In this document: positions 53,442 to 62,759 of the stretch, piece by piece
Layout: the number at the start of each line of letters is the position of its first letter
Numbering within the stretch: the first letter of the stretch is position 1
Assembly: GCF_900141815.1 (NCBI RefSeq)
Contig: NZ_FQYR01000005.1
Coordinates: 62,001-126,000, forward strand
Reading direction: 5' to 3'
DNA length: 64,000 bases
Origin: Rubritalea squalenifaciens DSM 18772
Lineage (GTDB): Bacteria; Verrucomicrobiota; Verrucomicrobiia; Verrucomicrobiales; Akkermansiaceae
Position numbers and translations under genes: made by a program
The notes under the pieces: model-generated
Told to the model about the DNA's origin: nothing
Database searches by the model: none
The model's input: only the letters and a program-made list of their open reading frames with translations

Positions 53442-54881
53442 TTATCTTCGTCTGCTTTTTGAAATGACAAATGGCTGGCTGGTGTTGCCGAATCGATCCA
53501 CGGAGGAGACGGCAATCGCATCTGGGCTGCCTTTCAAGTTGATACCAGATGCGTAAGTCACACTAATAGAGTGCCAGTCCTTGCCGTAGCGAGCCTGAAC
53601 GGCGTACTTGGAGGCATCTCGGACAGGCTGCCAGCGGACCAGAGTAATGTTGCCCTGCAAGGTGGCTGAGATGGAGGGAAGGCCTGGGGTGCTTTTGCTG
53701 AGCCAGGGCATCGGTGGTACGAGTGCAGGGGCAAGGTAGGCAGATTTTTTCAAGTCGTTGCTGATGCCTCCTCGATTTTGCATGAGTGACTTCATGCTCC
53801 AATGGACGTGGCCTACCCAGTTTTTGCCGATGGTGCGGGAGTAATTGACTTGATTGACGATTTCGGAGGCTTTTCGACCGGGATCCTCTGAGGAATTGAT
53901 ACGGGCTGTCGCAATGCCGGGCCAGACGGGGCGTGAGCCTTGGGAACGCCACCAGGCGAGTAGTGCGGTGTATGACTGTTTTCTGGGAGAGATTCTCCAG
54001 TAAAGCTGGGGTGAGAGGTAATCACACCAGCCCTTTTGTAGCCACTTGCGTGAATCTCCGGCAAGATGTTCGTAGGCGTCGATACCGGCTTCAATGCCAG
54101 CAGGATGACCCGGGCGCCAGATGCCAAAAGGCGAAATGCCTACCCGCACCCATGGTTTGGTCTGCTTGACAGAGCTGTACATGGACTGGACGAAGGAATC
54201 CACGTAGGCGCGGCGCTGGGCAGGAGTCTTCCCGTCTGGGAACTCGGGGTTGGGACGGCCGTTGACGACCGTGGGATAGGGGTAGAAATAGTCGTCGATG
54301 TGAACGCCATCGATGTCATAGCGTTTGACGACATCGAGAATGACGGAGAGGGCGCGGTTACGGGTAAAGGAGGAGGCAGGGTCGAGCCAGCGGTATTGCT
54401 TGTAGGGGCGAATATCACCTTTGTTGGTGCGCATGACGTGGTTGCGGGCAGTCGGGATATCCTTGTTCGGCAAAGCACGGAAGGGATTGAACCAGGCGTG
54501 CACTTCAATACCCCGGGCATGGGCCTGCTGTATACAGAAGGCGAGTGGATCGTAGCCGGGTGAGCGGCCCATCGTGCCGGAGAGCCAGTGAGACCAAGGC
54601 TCGATCGAGGATTTGTAGAGGGCGTCAGCATTCGGCCTGACCTGGAAAATGATCGCATTCAGGTTCAGGGCTTGGGCTTCATTGAGAATGCGGAGGAGTT
54701 CAGCTTGCTGGGCCGAGGCCGAGAGACCGGGGCGTGATGGCCAGTCAATATTGTAGACACAGGCTACCCAGGCCGCGCGGAATTCCCGGGGAAACAGGGG
54801 AGGTTGTTCGTTGCTGCGGGTATACCCTTGTGCCAGGGCTGAGACGGCGGTCAGTGCAAGAATTAGTAAGGCGCGAATCAC
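53442..54881 (-). CDS. Glycoside-hydrolase-like GHL10 family protein
   Basis: A 479-residue exported protein with a GTG start (cac on the plus strand at 54879-54881) and signal peptide ending SALAQ. It has the GHL10 (YddW-like) barrel: REFRAAWVACVYNIDWPSRPG, NLNAIIFQVRPNADALY, GIEVHAWFNPFRALP, DIDGVHIDDYFYPYP and WVRVGISPFGIWRPG. A fibronectin-III-like C-terminal segment (TLVRWQPVRDASKYAVQAR) ends it. The family is thought to act on cell-wall or exported glycans. The amidase gene lies 83 bp upstream. Confidence 0.88.
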   Translation of the reverse strand: MIRALLILALTAVSALAQGYTRSNEQPPLFPREFRAAWVACVYNIDWPSRPGLSASAQQAELLRILNEAQALNLNAIIFQVRPNADALYKSSIEPWSHWLSGTMGRSPGYDPLAFCIQQAHARGIEVHAWFNPFRALPNKDIPTARNHVMRTNKGDIRPYKQYRWLDPASSFTRNRALSVILDVVKRYDIDGVHIDDYFYPYPTVVNGRPNPEFPDGKTPAQRRAYVDSFVQSMYSSVKQTKPWVRVGISPFGIWRPGHPAGIEAGIDAYEHLAGDSRKWLQKGWCDYLSPQLYWRISPRKQSYTALLAWWRSQGSRPVWPGIATARINSSEDPGRKASEIVNQVNYSRTIGKNWVGHVHWSMKSLMQNRGGISNDLKKSAYLAPALVPPMPWLSKSTPGLPSISATLQGNITLVRWQPVRDASKYAVQARYGKDWHSISVTYASGINLKGSPDAIAVSSVDRFGNTSQPFVISKSRRR

Positions 54882-54964
54882 GGGCTGTATACTAGCCCAG
54901 CTTCAGCTGAATGAAATGGAAAAGTCCGTAAACGGGGGGAATTTCAGTAATCAGCAAGAGCGCC

Positions 54965-55570
54965 TTACCGGTAGGCCACGATTCCGTCAACGATGGCGCT
55001 CGCACAGAGGGACTGGTACCAAGAGGAGGAGCAGCGTTTCCGCTCGTAAGGATTACTGATGTATCCGCACTCCACCAAAATTGCGGGGCAATGCGTCTGG
55101 TTAAGCACGGCGTACTTGGCACCCAGGCGTGTTTTCCTGTCCTTGATATTGAGTTTTTTCACCATGCGGCTGTGGATCTGCTGAGCGAGAGCCTTTCCTT
55201 TGGCGCTGGCGTAATAGGTTTCCAGCCCTCTTACGGAAGTGTGGGTGCTGGCATTAAAGTGAATACTCACGAAGATGGCGCCGCGATAATTATTGGCGAT
55301 ATTGGCCCGCTTGCTGAGTGAGATGAATTGGTCGCTTCTGCGGGTCATCGTTACGGGGATTCCGCGGGCTTTCAGTAGAGTCTCTACCTTGCGAGCGACT
55401 TTCAGGTTGAGATCGGACTCACGAACTCCACCCCAGATAGCGCCTTTGTCCTTGCCTCCATGACCTGGATCCAGAATGACTCGGCTGAATTTCGCAGCGC
55501 TGGCAAGGCTGACCATACTGAGCACTGCCAATAGGATGAGGGTGAACTGTGGTAGCCTTGGGATTTTCAT
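54965..55570 (-). CDS. N-acetylmuramoyl-L-alanine amidase (Amidase_3)
   Basis: A 201-residue exported amidase with a signal peptide (ending SLASA). The zinc site is seen in ILDPGHGGKDKGA (His), GVRESDLNL (Glu), FVSIHFNAS (His) and AILVECGYISN (catalytic Glu). It cuts the bond between N-acetylmuramic acid and L-Ala in peptidoglycan, in daughter-cell separation or recycling. A short protein with no cell-wall-binding domain; it is followed by GHL10, another envelope hydrolase-like gene. Confidence 0.92.
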   Translation of the reverse strand: MKIPRLPQFTLILLAVLSMVSLASAAKFSRVILDPGHGGKDKGAIWGGVRESDLNLKVARKVETLLKARGIPVTMTRRSDQFISLSKRANIANNYRGAIFVSIHFNASTHTSVRGLETYYASAKGKALAQQIHSRMVKKLNIKDRKTRLGAKYAVLNQTHCPAILVECGYISNPYERKRCSSSWYQSLCASAIVDGIVAYR

Positions 55571-55659
55571 GAGATAGACGCTTCAGATGAAATTTTAAAA
55601 ACTTTAATGACCTGGGTCAATATTTTTTAAACTTATTTAAATAGTTAATGCGTCTAAAT

Positions 55660-55689
55660 AAAAAATGCCCGCATGAAGGATGCGGCATT
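55660..55689 (-). terminator. Terminator of pssA
   Basis: AATGCCCGCAT pairs with ATGCGGCATT (one bulged C) around GAAGG; on the minus strand it runs into ATTTTTT. It lies 25 bp after the pssA stop. Confidence 0.8.
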
Positions 55690-55713
55690 CAGAAAAAGCG
55701 ATGGATGCGGGAC

Positions 55714-56535
55714 TTAGCCGTCTACGGACTCAGCGAGGGTCTTTTGTACTTTCTTGGAGAGAAAGGGGCGCACCAGGCCATAGATCAGATAGCAGCTGAA
55801 AATGAGGGTCGGCGCATACCAGCGTGTGGCTTCGATGACGAGAAGCATGATGACCATACCTCCCAGAAGGATACCCCAGAGCGAGCCTTTGGTGCTCCAG
55901 TCGACTTTCTTGAAGCTGGGGTAGCGTACGTTGCTGAGCATCAGGGCGGATAGTCCGAGCATCACGGCTGCGAGTACGTAACTCCAGATGCCGAGGTTCT
56001 TATCGGATTCGTAAAGGTGGATGATGAGGAAGGTGATGGAGGCAATGAAGCCCGCTGCCATCGGAATGGGGATACCGCGGAAGTCCATGGAGTCGCCTTC
56101 CTTCTTGGGCATATTGGCGAGGCAGTTGAAGCGCGCCAGGCGCATGGCACCGCAGAGCAAGTAGATGAAGGCGATAGCCCAGATGATCTTGTTGTCACTG
56201 CCTAGTTTTTCAGACAGGGGGAAGAGAACTGCTTTGGAGACCAGCAGGGCGGGAGCCATGCCGAAGGAGACGACGTCTGCGATGGAGTCAAATTCCTGAC
56301 CAAACGGGGACTCCTGACCGCCGAGGCGAGCCAGGCGACCGTCCAGAAGATCGAAGATACAGGAGGCAAAGATCAGCATAATGGCCCGCTGGTACATAGG
56401 GTAAGCGGTTCCGAAGGAGTCCATCTGCATGCCATTGAAAATAGTCAGTACAGCAAAGAAGCCGCAGCAGAGATTGCCGGCGGTCATCAGGTTGGGCAGG
56501 AGATAGATTTTAGGTTCCTCGCGTTCTTCTTGCAT
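55714..56535 (-). CDS. pssA: CDP-diacylglycerol-serine O-phosphatidyltransferase
   Basis: A 273-residue inner-membrane enzyme with about seven helices. The CDP-alcohol phosphotransferase motif D-G-x2-A-R-x8-G-x3-D-x3-D reads DGRLARLGGQESPFGQEFD, then SIAD, with all acidic residues present. It makes phosphatidylserine from CDP-diacylglycerol and L-serine, leading to phosphatidylethanolamine. The N-terminus YLLPNLMTAGNLCCGFFA is typical. It is divergent from the rhodanese gene, with 140 bp between. Confidence 0.93.
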   Translation of the reverse strand: MQEEREEPKIYLLPNLMTAGNLCCGFFAVLTIFNGMQMDSFGTAYPMYQRAIMLIFASCIFDLLDGRLARLGGQESPFGQEFDSIADVVSFGMAPALLVSKAVLFPLSEKLGSDNKIIWAIAFIYLLCGAMRLARFNCLANMPKKEGDSMDFRGIPIPMAAGFIASITFLIIHLYESDKNLGIWSYVLAAVMLGLSALMLSNVRYPSFKKVDWSTKGSLWGILLGGMVIMLLVIEATRWYAPTLIFSCYLIYGLVRPFLSKKVQKTLAESVDG

Positions 56536-56675
56536 CGACGTAGCTTGAGCATAGTTGAGGGCGGATAAACAGTGGAAAATTACCGCCCGGTTAAACTAGT
56601 GTACGTGCAATTTTCAAAAATGGTTTCTTTTTTACTGCGAAAACTGGCCTGAGTGTATGTATCTTGCGCCCAGAC

Positions 56676-57218
56676 ATGGCTGACCTTACTGCGAACACCA
56701 CAATGGCGGAGATCACCTCCACTTTCCCTGGCTCCAAGCGCGCTCTCTTTGCTCGCTATCATATCGGGGGCTGTAGCTCTTGTGCCTATAGGGATGACGA
56801 GACTTTAGCCGAGGTTTGTGAGCGCAACGAGATCAAGGCTGATGAGGCAATCGAGTACATCCTTGAGAGTCACGAAGTGGACAAAGCCATGTTGATCTCT
56901 CCTCAGGAGGTGAAAGCTCTCATGGATTCGGGTGAAGAGGTTCTCTTACTGGATACCCGAACACGTGAAGAGCATGAGGCGGTCGCGATCGCAGGCTCCA
57001 AATTCATGACGCAGGAGTACCAGCAGGAATTGTTTGGGACCTGGGGCAAAGACAGGCTGATAGTGCTCTATGATCACACTGGGGGGCGCGTACTAGATAC
57101 CTGTGCCTGGTTCCAGGGTCATGGTCTCAAGGGGGCCCGCGGCATGACCGGCGGCATTGATGCCTGGAGCAAGGAAGTCGACAAAAGCGTGCCGCGATAT
57201 AGGTTGGAGATGGAGTGA
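56676..57218 (+). CDS. Rhodanese-like protein lacking the catalytic Cys, with an N-terminal Cys-pair domain
   Basis: A 180-residue protein from the ATG at 56676. The N-terminal part (residues ~1-62) has YHIGGCSSCAYRDDETLAEV, a DUF1858-like helical domain with a C-x2-C pair. A rhodanese domain follows (LISPQEVKALMDSGEEVLLLDTR onward). In the active-site loop the expected Cys is Asp133 (IVLYDHTGGR), so it is unlikely to be a sulfurtransferase. Its stop overlaps the next ATG (TGATG). It may be a sensor or scaffold instead. Confidence 0.78.
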   Translation: MADLTANTTMAEITSTFPGSKRALFARYHIGGCSSCAYRDDETLAEVCERNEIKADEAIEYILESHEVDKAMLISPQEVKALMDSGEEVLLLDTRTREEHEAVAIAGSKFMTQEYQQELFGTWGKDRLIVLYDHTGGRVLDTCAWFQGHGLKGARGMTGGIDAWSKEVDKSVPRYRLEME

Positions 57219-58615
57219 TGTTTCGCTGGATTCTAAACAAGCTAAAAGGTCGCCCAGATGTGACTCAGGCCGGAACTGCACCCGGGCGCGTAAGTATTGA
57301 TCTTACATTCGAGGAATTGCATCGTAATTATGATATAAGAACCTCTGAGTTTAAGGGCTTGAGTCTATCTAGTATTCGGCAAGAGGCTAGATTAGCGCAT
57401 TGGATCGGGGCGTCCGACTATTCGGGATTTATTAGAGAGAGATCCCTGAGATTTATCATTGATCATTTCCAGGAGGGGGACGAAGAGCGTATAATGTTGA
57501 GGTTGTCGGATTGGGTTCCGCAAATCAGCTCAATTGCTTCAGATTGGATTATAGCCAATTTTAATCAGCTTCCATTATCAGCAATTTATGCCAATCAGAG
57601 AATCATTCTGTATCTTTCTCGAAAAGCGAGAGTGGTCACAAAACCTGCATATAAGGTAATCCAGCGAGATGTTTTGGAGCGTGTTTCTCATCTGGATGAG
57701 GAATGTTTTTTTAAGTTTGATTTAGCTTTCCGTAAGTATTTGTACAAGCTCTCTATGAATGGTGACCAGAAGCTTCGTCCGTGGATGATGTCTGATAGTG
57801 ACCCCAGAAACCGCTTGTTACTTTTGAATCTCATTGGGGAGTGTGACCGGTTGACTGACACTGAAGTCGCAGCTTTCGAGTCCGATAGGTCGGCTCTTGT
57901 TAGGCGTCGTTATCTCTATTACTTGTTGTCACAAGGAAAGATGGCCTCAGAAGATTTTTTGTGGTCCATGGCTTTGCATAAGAGCAAGGGTTTAAGGGAT
58001 CTCGGGAGATACTATTTGGAAAAGGAGTACCAAAGAGATGTGTACGCTAAGTATGCAGGTCTCTCTGGAGAGTCGTTTTATTATATTGCTGACTATGAAA
58101 GGGCTTCAGATCTGGATGTTTTTGTCAGAGGGGTGAGGGAGGGATGTAAAAGAACCCGGATGCTTTGTCTGCAGGCAATAGTGAATCTTGAGCCGAAGCG
58201 CATCTTGGAATTAAGTATTCATGATTTACTGAAAGCCTCTGGCAGCGAGAAGTTTATCGTTTATCAAGTGCTGCCAGATCTACTCACTCTGGAAGAATTA
58301 AGAAGCTATCGTGAGGATATTGAGAGTGCTAGCCCCAGCGGATGCGAACATTACATGAACATGATTGGGAGAAAATCGTTTTGGGCATTTGTCTGCGACG
58401 GGTTAGATTACCTCATCAAAGATACTTCGGAGTCGAGCGTTCGGAGTCTAGTGTTTGATACAATCCAGAGGAAAAATTCCATATTTGAGCAGCTGTCCAG
58501 TGAGCTCGAATTCAGGATTCAGTCCAAACTGGAGGAGCTGGAGAATTCTTCAAAAGGTGAGTATTCTAAGTGGATCGAGCATGTCAGGTTTATTTTGAAA
58601 AATGCTTTATCTTAG
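57218..58615 (+). CDS. Unrecognised mainly helical protein
   Basis: A 465-residue cytoplasmic protein (no signal peptide or membrane helix). It appears almost wholly alpha-helical with irregular helical pairs that could be HEAT-like (SDPRNRLLLLNLIGECDR, RSALVRRRYLYYLLSQGK, TRMLCLQAIVNLEPKRI). Codon use is richer in AT (TTA, ATA, AGA) than its neighbours, a possible sign of transfer. Its ATG overlaps the rhodanese stop (TGATG), so it is coupled to it, and the serpin gene follows after 42 bp. I do not recognise a family, and no function can be given. Confidence 0.8.
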   Translation: MFRWILNKLKGRPDVTQAGTAPGRVSIDLTFEELHRNYDIRTSEFKGLSLSSIRQEARLAHWIGASDYSGFIRERSLRFIIDHFQEGDEERIMLRLSDWVPQISSIASDWIIANFNQLPLSAIYANQRIILYLSRKARVVTKPAYKVIQRDVLERVSHLDEECFFKFDLAFRKYLYKLSMNGDQKLRPWMMSDSDPRNRLLLLNLIGECDRLTDTEVAAFESDRSALVRRRYLYYLLSQGKMASEDFLWSMALHKSKGLRDLGRYYLEKEYQRDVYAKYAGLSGESFYYIADYERASDLDVFVRGVREGCKRTRMLCLQAIVNLEPKRILELSIHDLLKASGSEKFIVYQVLPDLLTLEELRSYREDIESASPSGCEHYMNMIGRKSFWAFVCDGLDYLIKDTSESSVRSLVFDTIQRKNSIFEQLSSELEFRIQSKLEELENSSKGEYSKWIEHVRFILKNALS

Positions 58616-58657
58616 TTAAAATAGGTCAAGATAAGGGATATAGTGTAAAGTGATGCT

Positions 58658-59884
58658 ATGCGGAGTTTTGTTCTTTTAATGGTTTTAGCTGCTTTGCTCA
58701 GAGCGGAAGATCTACCCGTGCTTTCTGGGGTGGTGAATGGCTTTGCTGTTGATCTGTATCAGCAGGTCGAGAAGAAGCAGAACTTCTGTTATTCTCCCTA
58801 TGCGCTGCATGCTGCCTTATCGATGATTGAGGTGGGGGCTGAGAAGCGAACCAGGGATGAGCTCTACGCTGGCTTGAAGCTCCTGGGTGAGAGAGGGGAT
58901 ACCGTGATCCAGCATGCGAATGTCTATGGGGACATGGTAGAGCGCTATTCCAGGGGGCTTCCAAAGCAGCTTGAAGGAAAAGAAGATCCGTTAGATCTGT
59001 TTTTGTTGAACCGCATTTATCTCAGTCAGCAGAGAAACTATGAGCGAGATTATCTGGAAATTGGTCGTGACGTGGCTGGCTACGGCATGGAGAAAAAGGA
59101 TTTCGAGCGAGATCACCAACGCATTCAGAAGCAGGTCAATGCCTGGGTGGCACATGAAAGTCTTCAGCGGATCGAGAATGCTCTGCCAGAGAATGCCGTC
59201 CGGAAGGATTCTTCACTGCTGTTACTGAATGGCTTGTTCTTCCAGGCTCCTTGGCATGAGCCCTTTGATGTGAAGTTGACGAAGCCGGGTGGATTCCATC
59301 TCCATGACGGCAAGGCGGTGCAGGTGCCGATGATGCAGCGGGAGGGAAAGTATGGTTACTTGGCGAATAGTTCCTGGACGGCGATAAGTTTGCCATTTGG
59401 CCAGTACTCGGAATGTCACCTGGTTCTGATAGTTCCCAAGGTGGTGGATGGGCTGAGTGGGCTAGAGCAAAATTTGAAGGCAAAAGACCTGATGGACATG
59501 AGGGATCTACCACAGCGGACCCTCCGCCTCCATATGCCAAGATTCGAGCTGAAAGGAGAGAGCCAGCCTCTCATGCCAGCTTTGAAGGGCTTGGGAATCA
59601 AGCGGGCTTTTGATGACCCGAAAGGGAGTGCTGAATTGACCCAGATAGATGCTACACGAAATACGGTGTTAGGCCCCGTCTATCAGAAGAGCTATTTCAA
59701 GGTCGATGAAATGGGGTGCGATGTCCTGAAAGCTTCCAGCGCGGTGTTACTGGATCGAGTCTTTGAGCAGACCGGACGGGGTTTCGAGTTTAAGGCTGAT
59801 AGAGCCTTTCTCTTCCTGGTTCAGGACAGCCGCACAGGAATGGTACTCTTCATGGGAAGAGTGGCTGATCCGCGAGCCCATTAG
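58658..59884 (+). CDS. Secreted serpin-family protein
   Basis: A 408-residue protein with a signal peptide (MRSFVLLMVLAALLRAED). Serpin-fold blocks are visible: NFCYSPYALHAALSMIEVGA (shutter), FLLNRIYLSQQRNYER, LLLLNGLFFQAPWHEPF, HLVLIVPKVV and AFLFLVQDSRTGMVLFMGRV at the end. The hinge of the reactive loop reads EMGCDVLKASS (351-361) in place of E-E-G-T-E-A4; V356-L357-K358 sit where small Ala residues are needed for loop insertion. This suggests a poor inhibitor or another role. It is exported, to act on outside proteases if at all. Confidence 0.88.
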   Translation: MRSFVLLMVLAALLRAEDLPVLSGVVNGFAVDLYQQVEKKQNFCYSPYALHAALSMIEVGAEKRTRDELYAGLKLLGERGDTVIQHANVYGDMVERYSRGLPKQLEGKEDPLDLFLLNRIYLSQQRNYERDYLEIGRDVAGYGMEKKDFERDHQRIQKQVNAWVAHESLQRIENALPENAVRKDSSLLLLNGLFFQAPWHEPFDVKLTKPGGFHLHDGKAVQVPMMQREGKYGYLANSSWTAISLPFGQYSECHLVLIVPKVVDGLSGLEQNLKAKDLMDMRDLPQRTLRLHMPRFELKGESQPLMPALKGLGIKRAFDDPKGSAELTQIDATRNTVLGPVYQKSYFKVDEMGCDVLKASSAVLLDRVFEQTGRGFEFKADRAFLFLVQDSRTGMVLFMGRVADPRAH

Positions 59885-59891
59885 AGACTCG

Positions 59892-60965
59892 TTAGTGGGT
59901 CCAGTCGTCCTCAAGCATGTCTTGATGAATGACGACGTGCTCTTTCTCCCGGTAGCGAAGTCTCTCCCGGTAGTCCTTGATGGCGGCTTTGCGGCGTGTG
60001 GTCTCTAGGCTCGCGAAGATTTCAGGTTTGAGTTCTTCGTAGCTGCGCAGTTGAGGATCTTTCCTGTCGGTCACTTCGATCAGGTGCCAGCCGAGTTTGG
60101 TGCGGATGATCTTAGCTTTACCCTTTGGAAGGGCAAAGACCGGAGTGGAGAAATCCAGCGGTAGGCGTGACTGGGTCATCCAGCCTAGATCTCCACCGCT
60201 GTTCTTGTTCCGTTCGTCTTCGCTGATTGAGGCGGCCAAGTTCTCGAAAGTTTCCTCTTGGGAGGTAATTCTCTTGAGTGCGTCCTCCAGTTTTTGGGTA
60301 GCCTCTTCTTCCTTGTTTGTGAGCGCAGCTAGAAAGATGTGCCGGGCACGAAGACTTGCTGGGGTGGTGAGTTCTTTTTTGTGGTCTTCGTACCATTGCT
60401 TGGCTTCTTCCTCAGAGACCACAATCCCGGGAGCGATGTGTGCCTCCAGGTATTTGTCTTGCTGGAGTTTGGCGGCTAAGCGGAAGCGCAGTTCTTTTTC
60501 CCCCTCAAAGCCCATGTCGTCCATGGCCTTGAAGAGCTCGTCTTTAGTGGTGAATCGGCTGGCAAATCTTCTCAGCGCGGCTTCGATCTCCTCGTCACTG
60601 ACCGGGTATTCGTCTGCATTGAGTTTCACCTTGATGCGGAAGATGTACTGGTCGATGAGTTCTTGCAGCACTGAGTTTCGCAGAGCTATGCGCTCGCTCT
60701 TGCTTACGTCATTGCGTGTGCGGCCTGTGCGCCACAGGATTTTGTCGACACCGTAGTCAACCTGGCTCAGCAGGATGGGCTTATCAAAGACCCTGGCGAC
60801 AACTTGTCTCTCCATGTCGCTGGCGAGCTTTTCCTCCGGAAATCCCTGCATCTTGCGGACGCTTCGCTTGAGTGGGCCATTGAAGAGTACCAAATCAAAT
60901 AGAAGGTACAGCATTAGCACGGACCAGAGGCCCAGGCGAATGACGAATTTGGAGGACATTTTCAT
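59892..60965 (-). CDS. SurA-like parvulin peptidyl-prolyl isomerase
   Basis: A 357-residue protein with an N-terminal anchor (LGLWSVLMLYLLFDLVLF). A SurA-type N-domain (ILLSQVDYGVDKILWR onward) is followed by a PPIC parvulin domain (~195-310: LRARHIFLAALTNKEEEA, GGDLGWMTQSRLPLDF and TKLGWHLIEVTDRK). It helps fold outer-membrane or periplasmic proteins. The start at MKMSS could also be the third residue. The gene ends 8 bp from the serpin gene, convergent. Confidence 0.87.
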   Translation of the reverse strand: MKMSSKFVIRLGLWSVLMLYLLFDLVLFNGPLKRSVRKMQGFPEEKLASDMERQVVARVFDKPILLSQVDYGVDKILWRTGRTRNDVSKSERIALRNSVLQELIDQYIFRIKVKLNADEYPVSDEEIEAALRRFASRFTTKDELFKAMDDMGFEGEKELRFRLAAKLQQDKYLEAHIAPGIVVSEEEAKQWYEDHKKELTTPASLRARHIFLAALTNKEEEATQKLEDALKRITSQEETFENLAASISEDERNKNSGGDLGWMTQSRLPLDFSTPVFALPKGKAKIIRTKLGWHLIEVTDRKDPQLRSYEELKPEIFASLETTRRKAAIKDYRERLRYREKEHVVIHQDMLEDDWTH

Positions 60966-61032
60966 GATCTCAGATAGAAGCTACGAGCAAGAGAGTCTGA
61001 CGGTGAGTGATGAGTAGGCTGGAGACCAGCAT

Positions 61033-61066
61033 AAAAAAACCGCCCAGTCCTCGGAAGGATGGGCGG
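61033..61066 (-). terminator. Rho-independent terminator of the P-II gene
   Basis: CCGCCCA pairs with TGGGCGG (with an inner TCCT/AGGA and one bulge); on the minus strand it is followed by seven T (61033-61039). It lies 26 bp after the P-II stop. Confidence 0.88.
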
Positions 61067-61091
61067 CGTAAGCTATGAATGGTGTGATGAA

Positions 61092-61451
<360 letters not shown>

Positions 61452-61598
61452 TCAGTTATGGATACGGGGAATAAAGCAGGAGGTGTGCCAACGTCAGCTT
61501 ATAATTGTTGCATACCCGTAAACCATCTAAGGTTAGAGTAATAATCATGAGCGGTAGTGGCAAGTGAATACGCCTTCTGAAGGGCAAGTAAATTGTCA

Positions 61599-62699
61599 TC
61601 AGCGAAGGATGTAGCGGGGGCCGGGCAGTTGGCGGACCAGACTTTTCATCTCAAGCTTGAGCAAGGTAGCTGAAAGTTGCTGCACACTAAGGCCTGTGGA
61701 GGCCACAAGCTGATCGAGGAGCAGTTCTTCTTTGGATAGCACTGAGATGACGGAACTCTCCAGCTCGTCAAGTTCAAGGACGGGGGCTGGTGTATTCGCT
61801 AGATCGGATGCTGACTGCATCAGGGGAAGGGTTTCCAGGTCGTCCAGGATGTCTTGGGCGCTGGTGACGAGGGTGGCTCCGTCCCGGATAAGCTGATTGC
61901 AGCCAGCTGAAGTGGGGCGGTCGATGGGGCCTGGCACGGCGTAGATGTTCTTGCCCATGTCGGCGGCCAGATTTGCGGTGATCAAGGAGCCGGACCATTG
62001 AGGGCATTCTACGACGAGAACCCCGGAGGCCCAGCTGGCTACGATCCGGTTCCGCATGGGAAAGGTTTTCTTGTCTGGTGGTTGCTGGAGTGGAAATTCG
62101 GAGACGACGGCACCGTGACCGTCAGCGATTTCCTCCGCCAGCCGCATGTTCTCGGGGGGATAGAGTTGGGCCAGGCCGGAGCCAATGACGGCAACAGTTC
62201 TGCCCCCTGCCTCTAGGGCTCCACGGTGTCCAAAGGTATCGATGCCGCGTGCGAGTCCGGAAATAATCGTCAAGCCGGAGGCTGCCAAGTCGCGCGACAG
62301 CGTGAGTGCGGCACTCTGACCGTAGTGGGTGCAGCGGCGAGAGCCGACGACGGCCATGGCGTGCTTGTCTTTGTCTTGCAGCTCGCCCCAGACATAAAGT
62401 GCCAGTGGCGGGTCATACATCTGGCGTAGCGGGGCGGGGTAGTCATCGTCTTCTTGAGTGATGATCTGAATGCCTCGCCTCTCAGCTTGCTGGATTTCAG
62501 CAGCCAGATTGATGCTAGTTTCCCAGGATCGGATGATTTGTGCGGTCTCATTGCCAATTCCCCTGACCTGGGTGAGCTTGTTAGCCGGGGATGTTAGGAT
62601 GGCTTCGGCGGAGCCAAGAGCCTCTAGCAATCTCTGCACACGGACAGGGCCTATCTTAGGCAGCATGTTCAGCGCGATCAGAGCTTCCCTGTTAGTCAT
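61599..62699 (-). CDS. dprA: DNA-processing protein DprA
   Basis: A 366-residue protein, standard DprA length. An N-terminal helix-hairpin-helix part (LPKIGPVRVQRLLEALG) precedes a Rossmann fold with MAVVGSRRCTHYG, ISGLARGIDTFGHRGALE and TFPMRNRIVASWASGVLVVE; a C-terminal winged helix ends it (LDQLVASTGLSVQQLSATLL). It loads RecA onto incoming single-stranded DNA during natural transformation. It is alone; other competence genes are not visible. Confidence 0.94.
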   Translation of the reverse strand: MTNREALIALNMLPKIGPVRVQRLLEALGSAEAILTSPANKLTQVRGIGNETAQIIRSWETSINLAAEIQQAERRGIQIITQEDDDYPAPLRQMYDPPLALYVWGELQDKDKHAMAVVGSRRCTHYGQSAALTLSRDLAASGLTIISGLARGIDTFGHRGALEAGGRTVAVIGSGLAQLYPPENMRLAEEIADGHGAVVSEFPLQQPPDKKTFPMRNRIVASWASGVLVVECPQWSGSLITANLAADMGKNIYAVPGPIDRPTSAGCNQLIRDGATLVTSAQDILDDLETLPLMQSASDLANTPAPVLELDELESSVISVLSKEELLLDQLVASTGLSVQQLSATLLKLEMKSLVRQLPGPRYILR

Positions 62700-62759
62700 G
62701 ATAGAAACGCTAACAGAAGGAATAGCATCTTGGCGAGAAGTTTACGTGTTCAAATGAGT

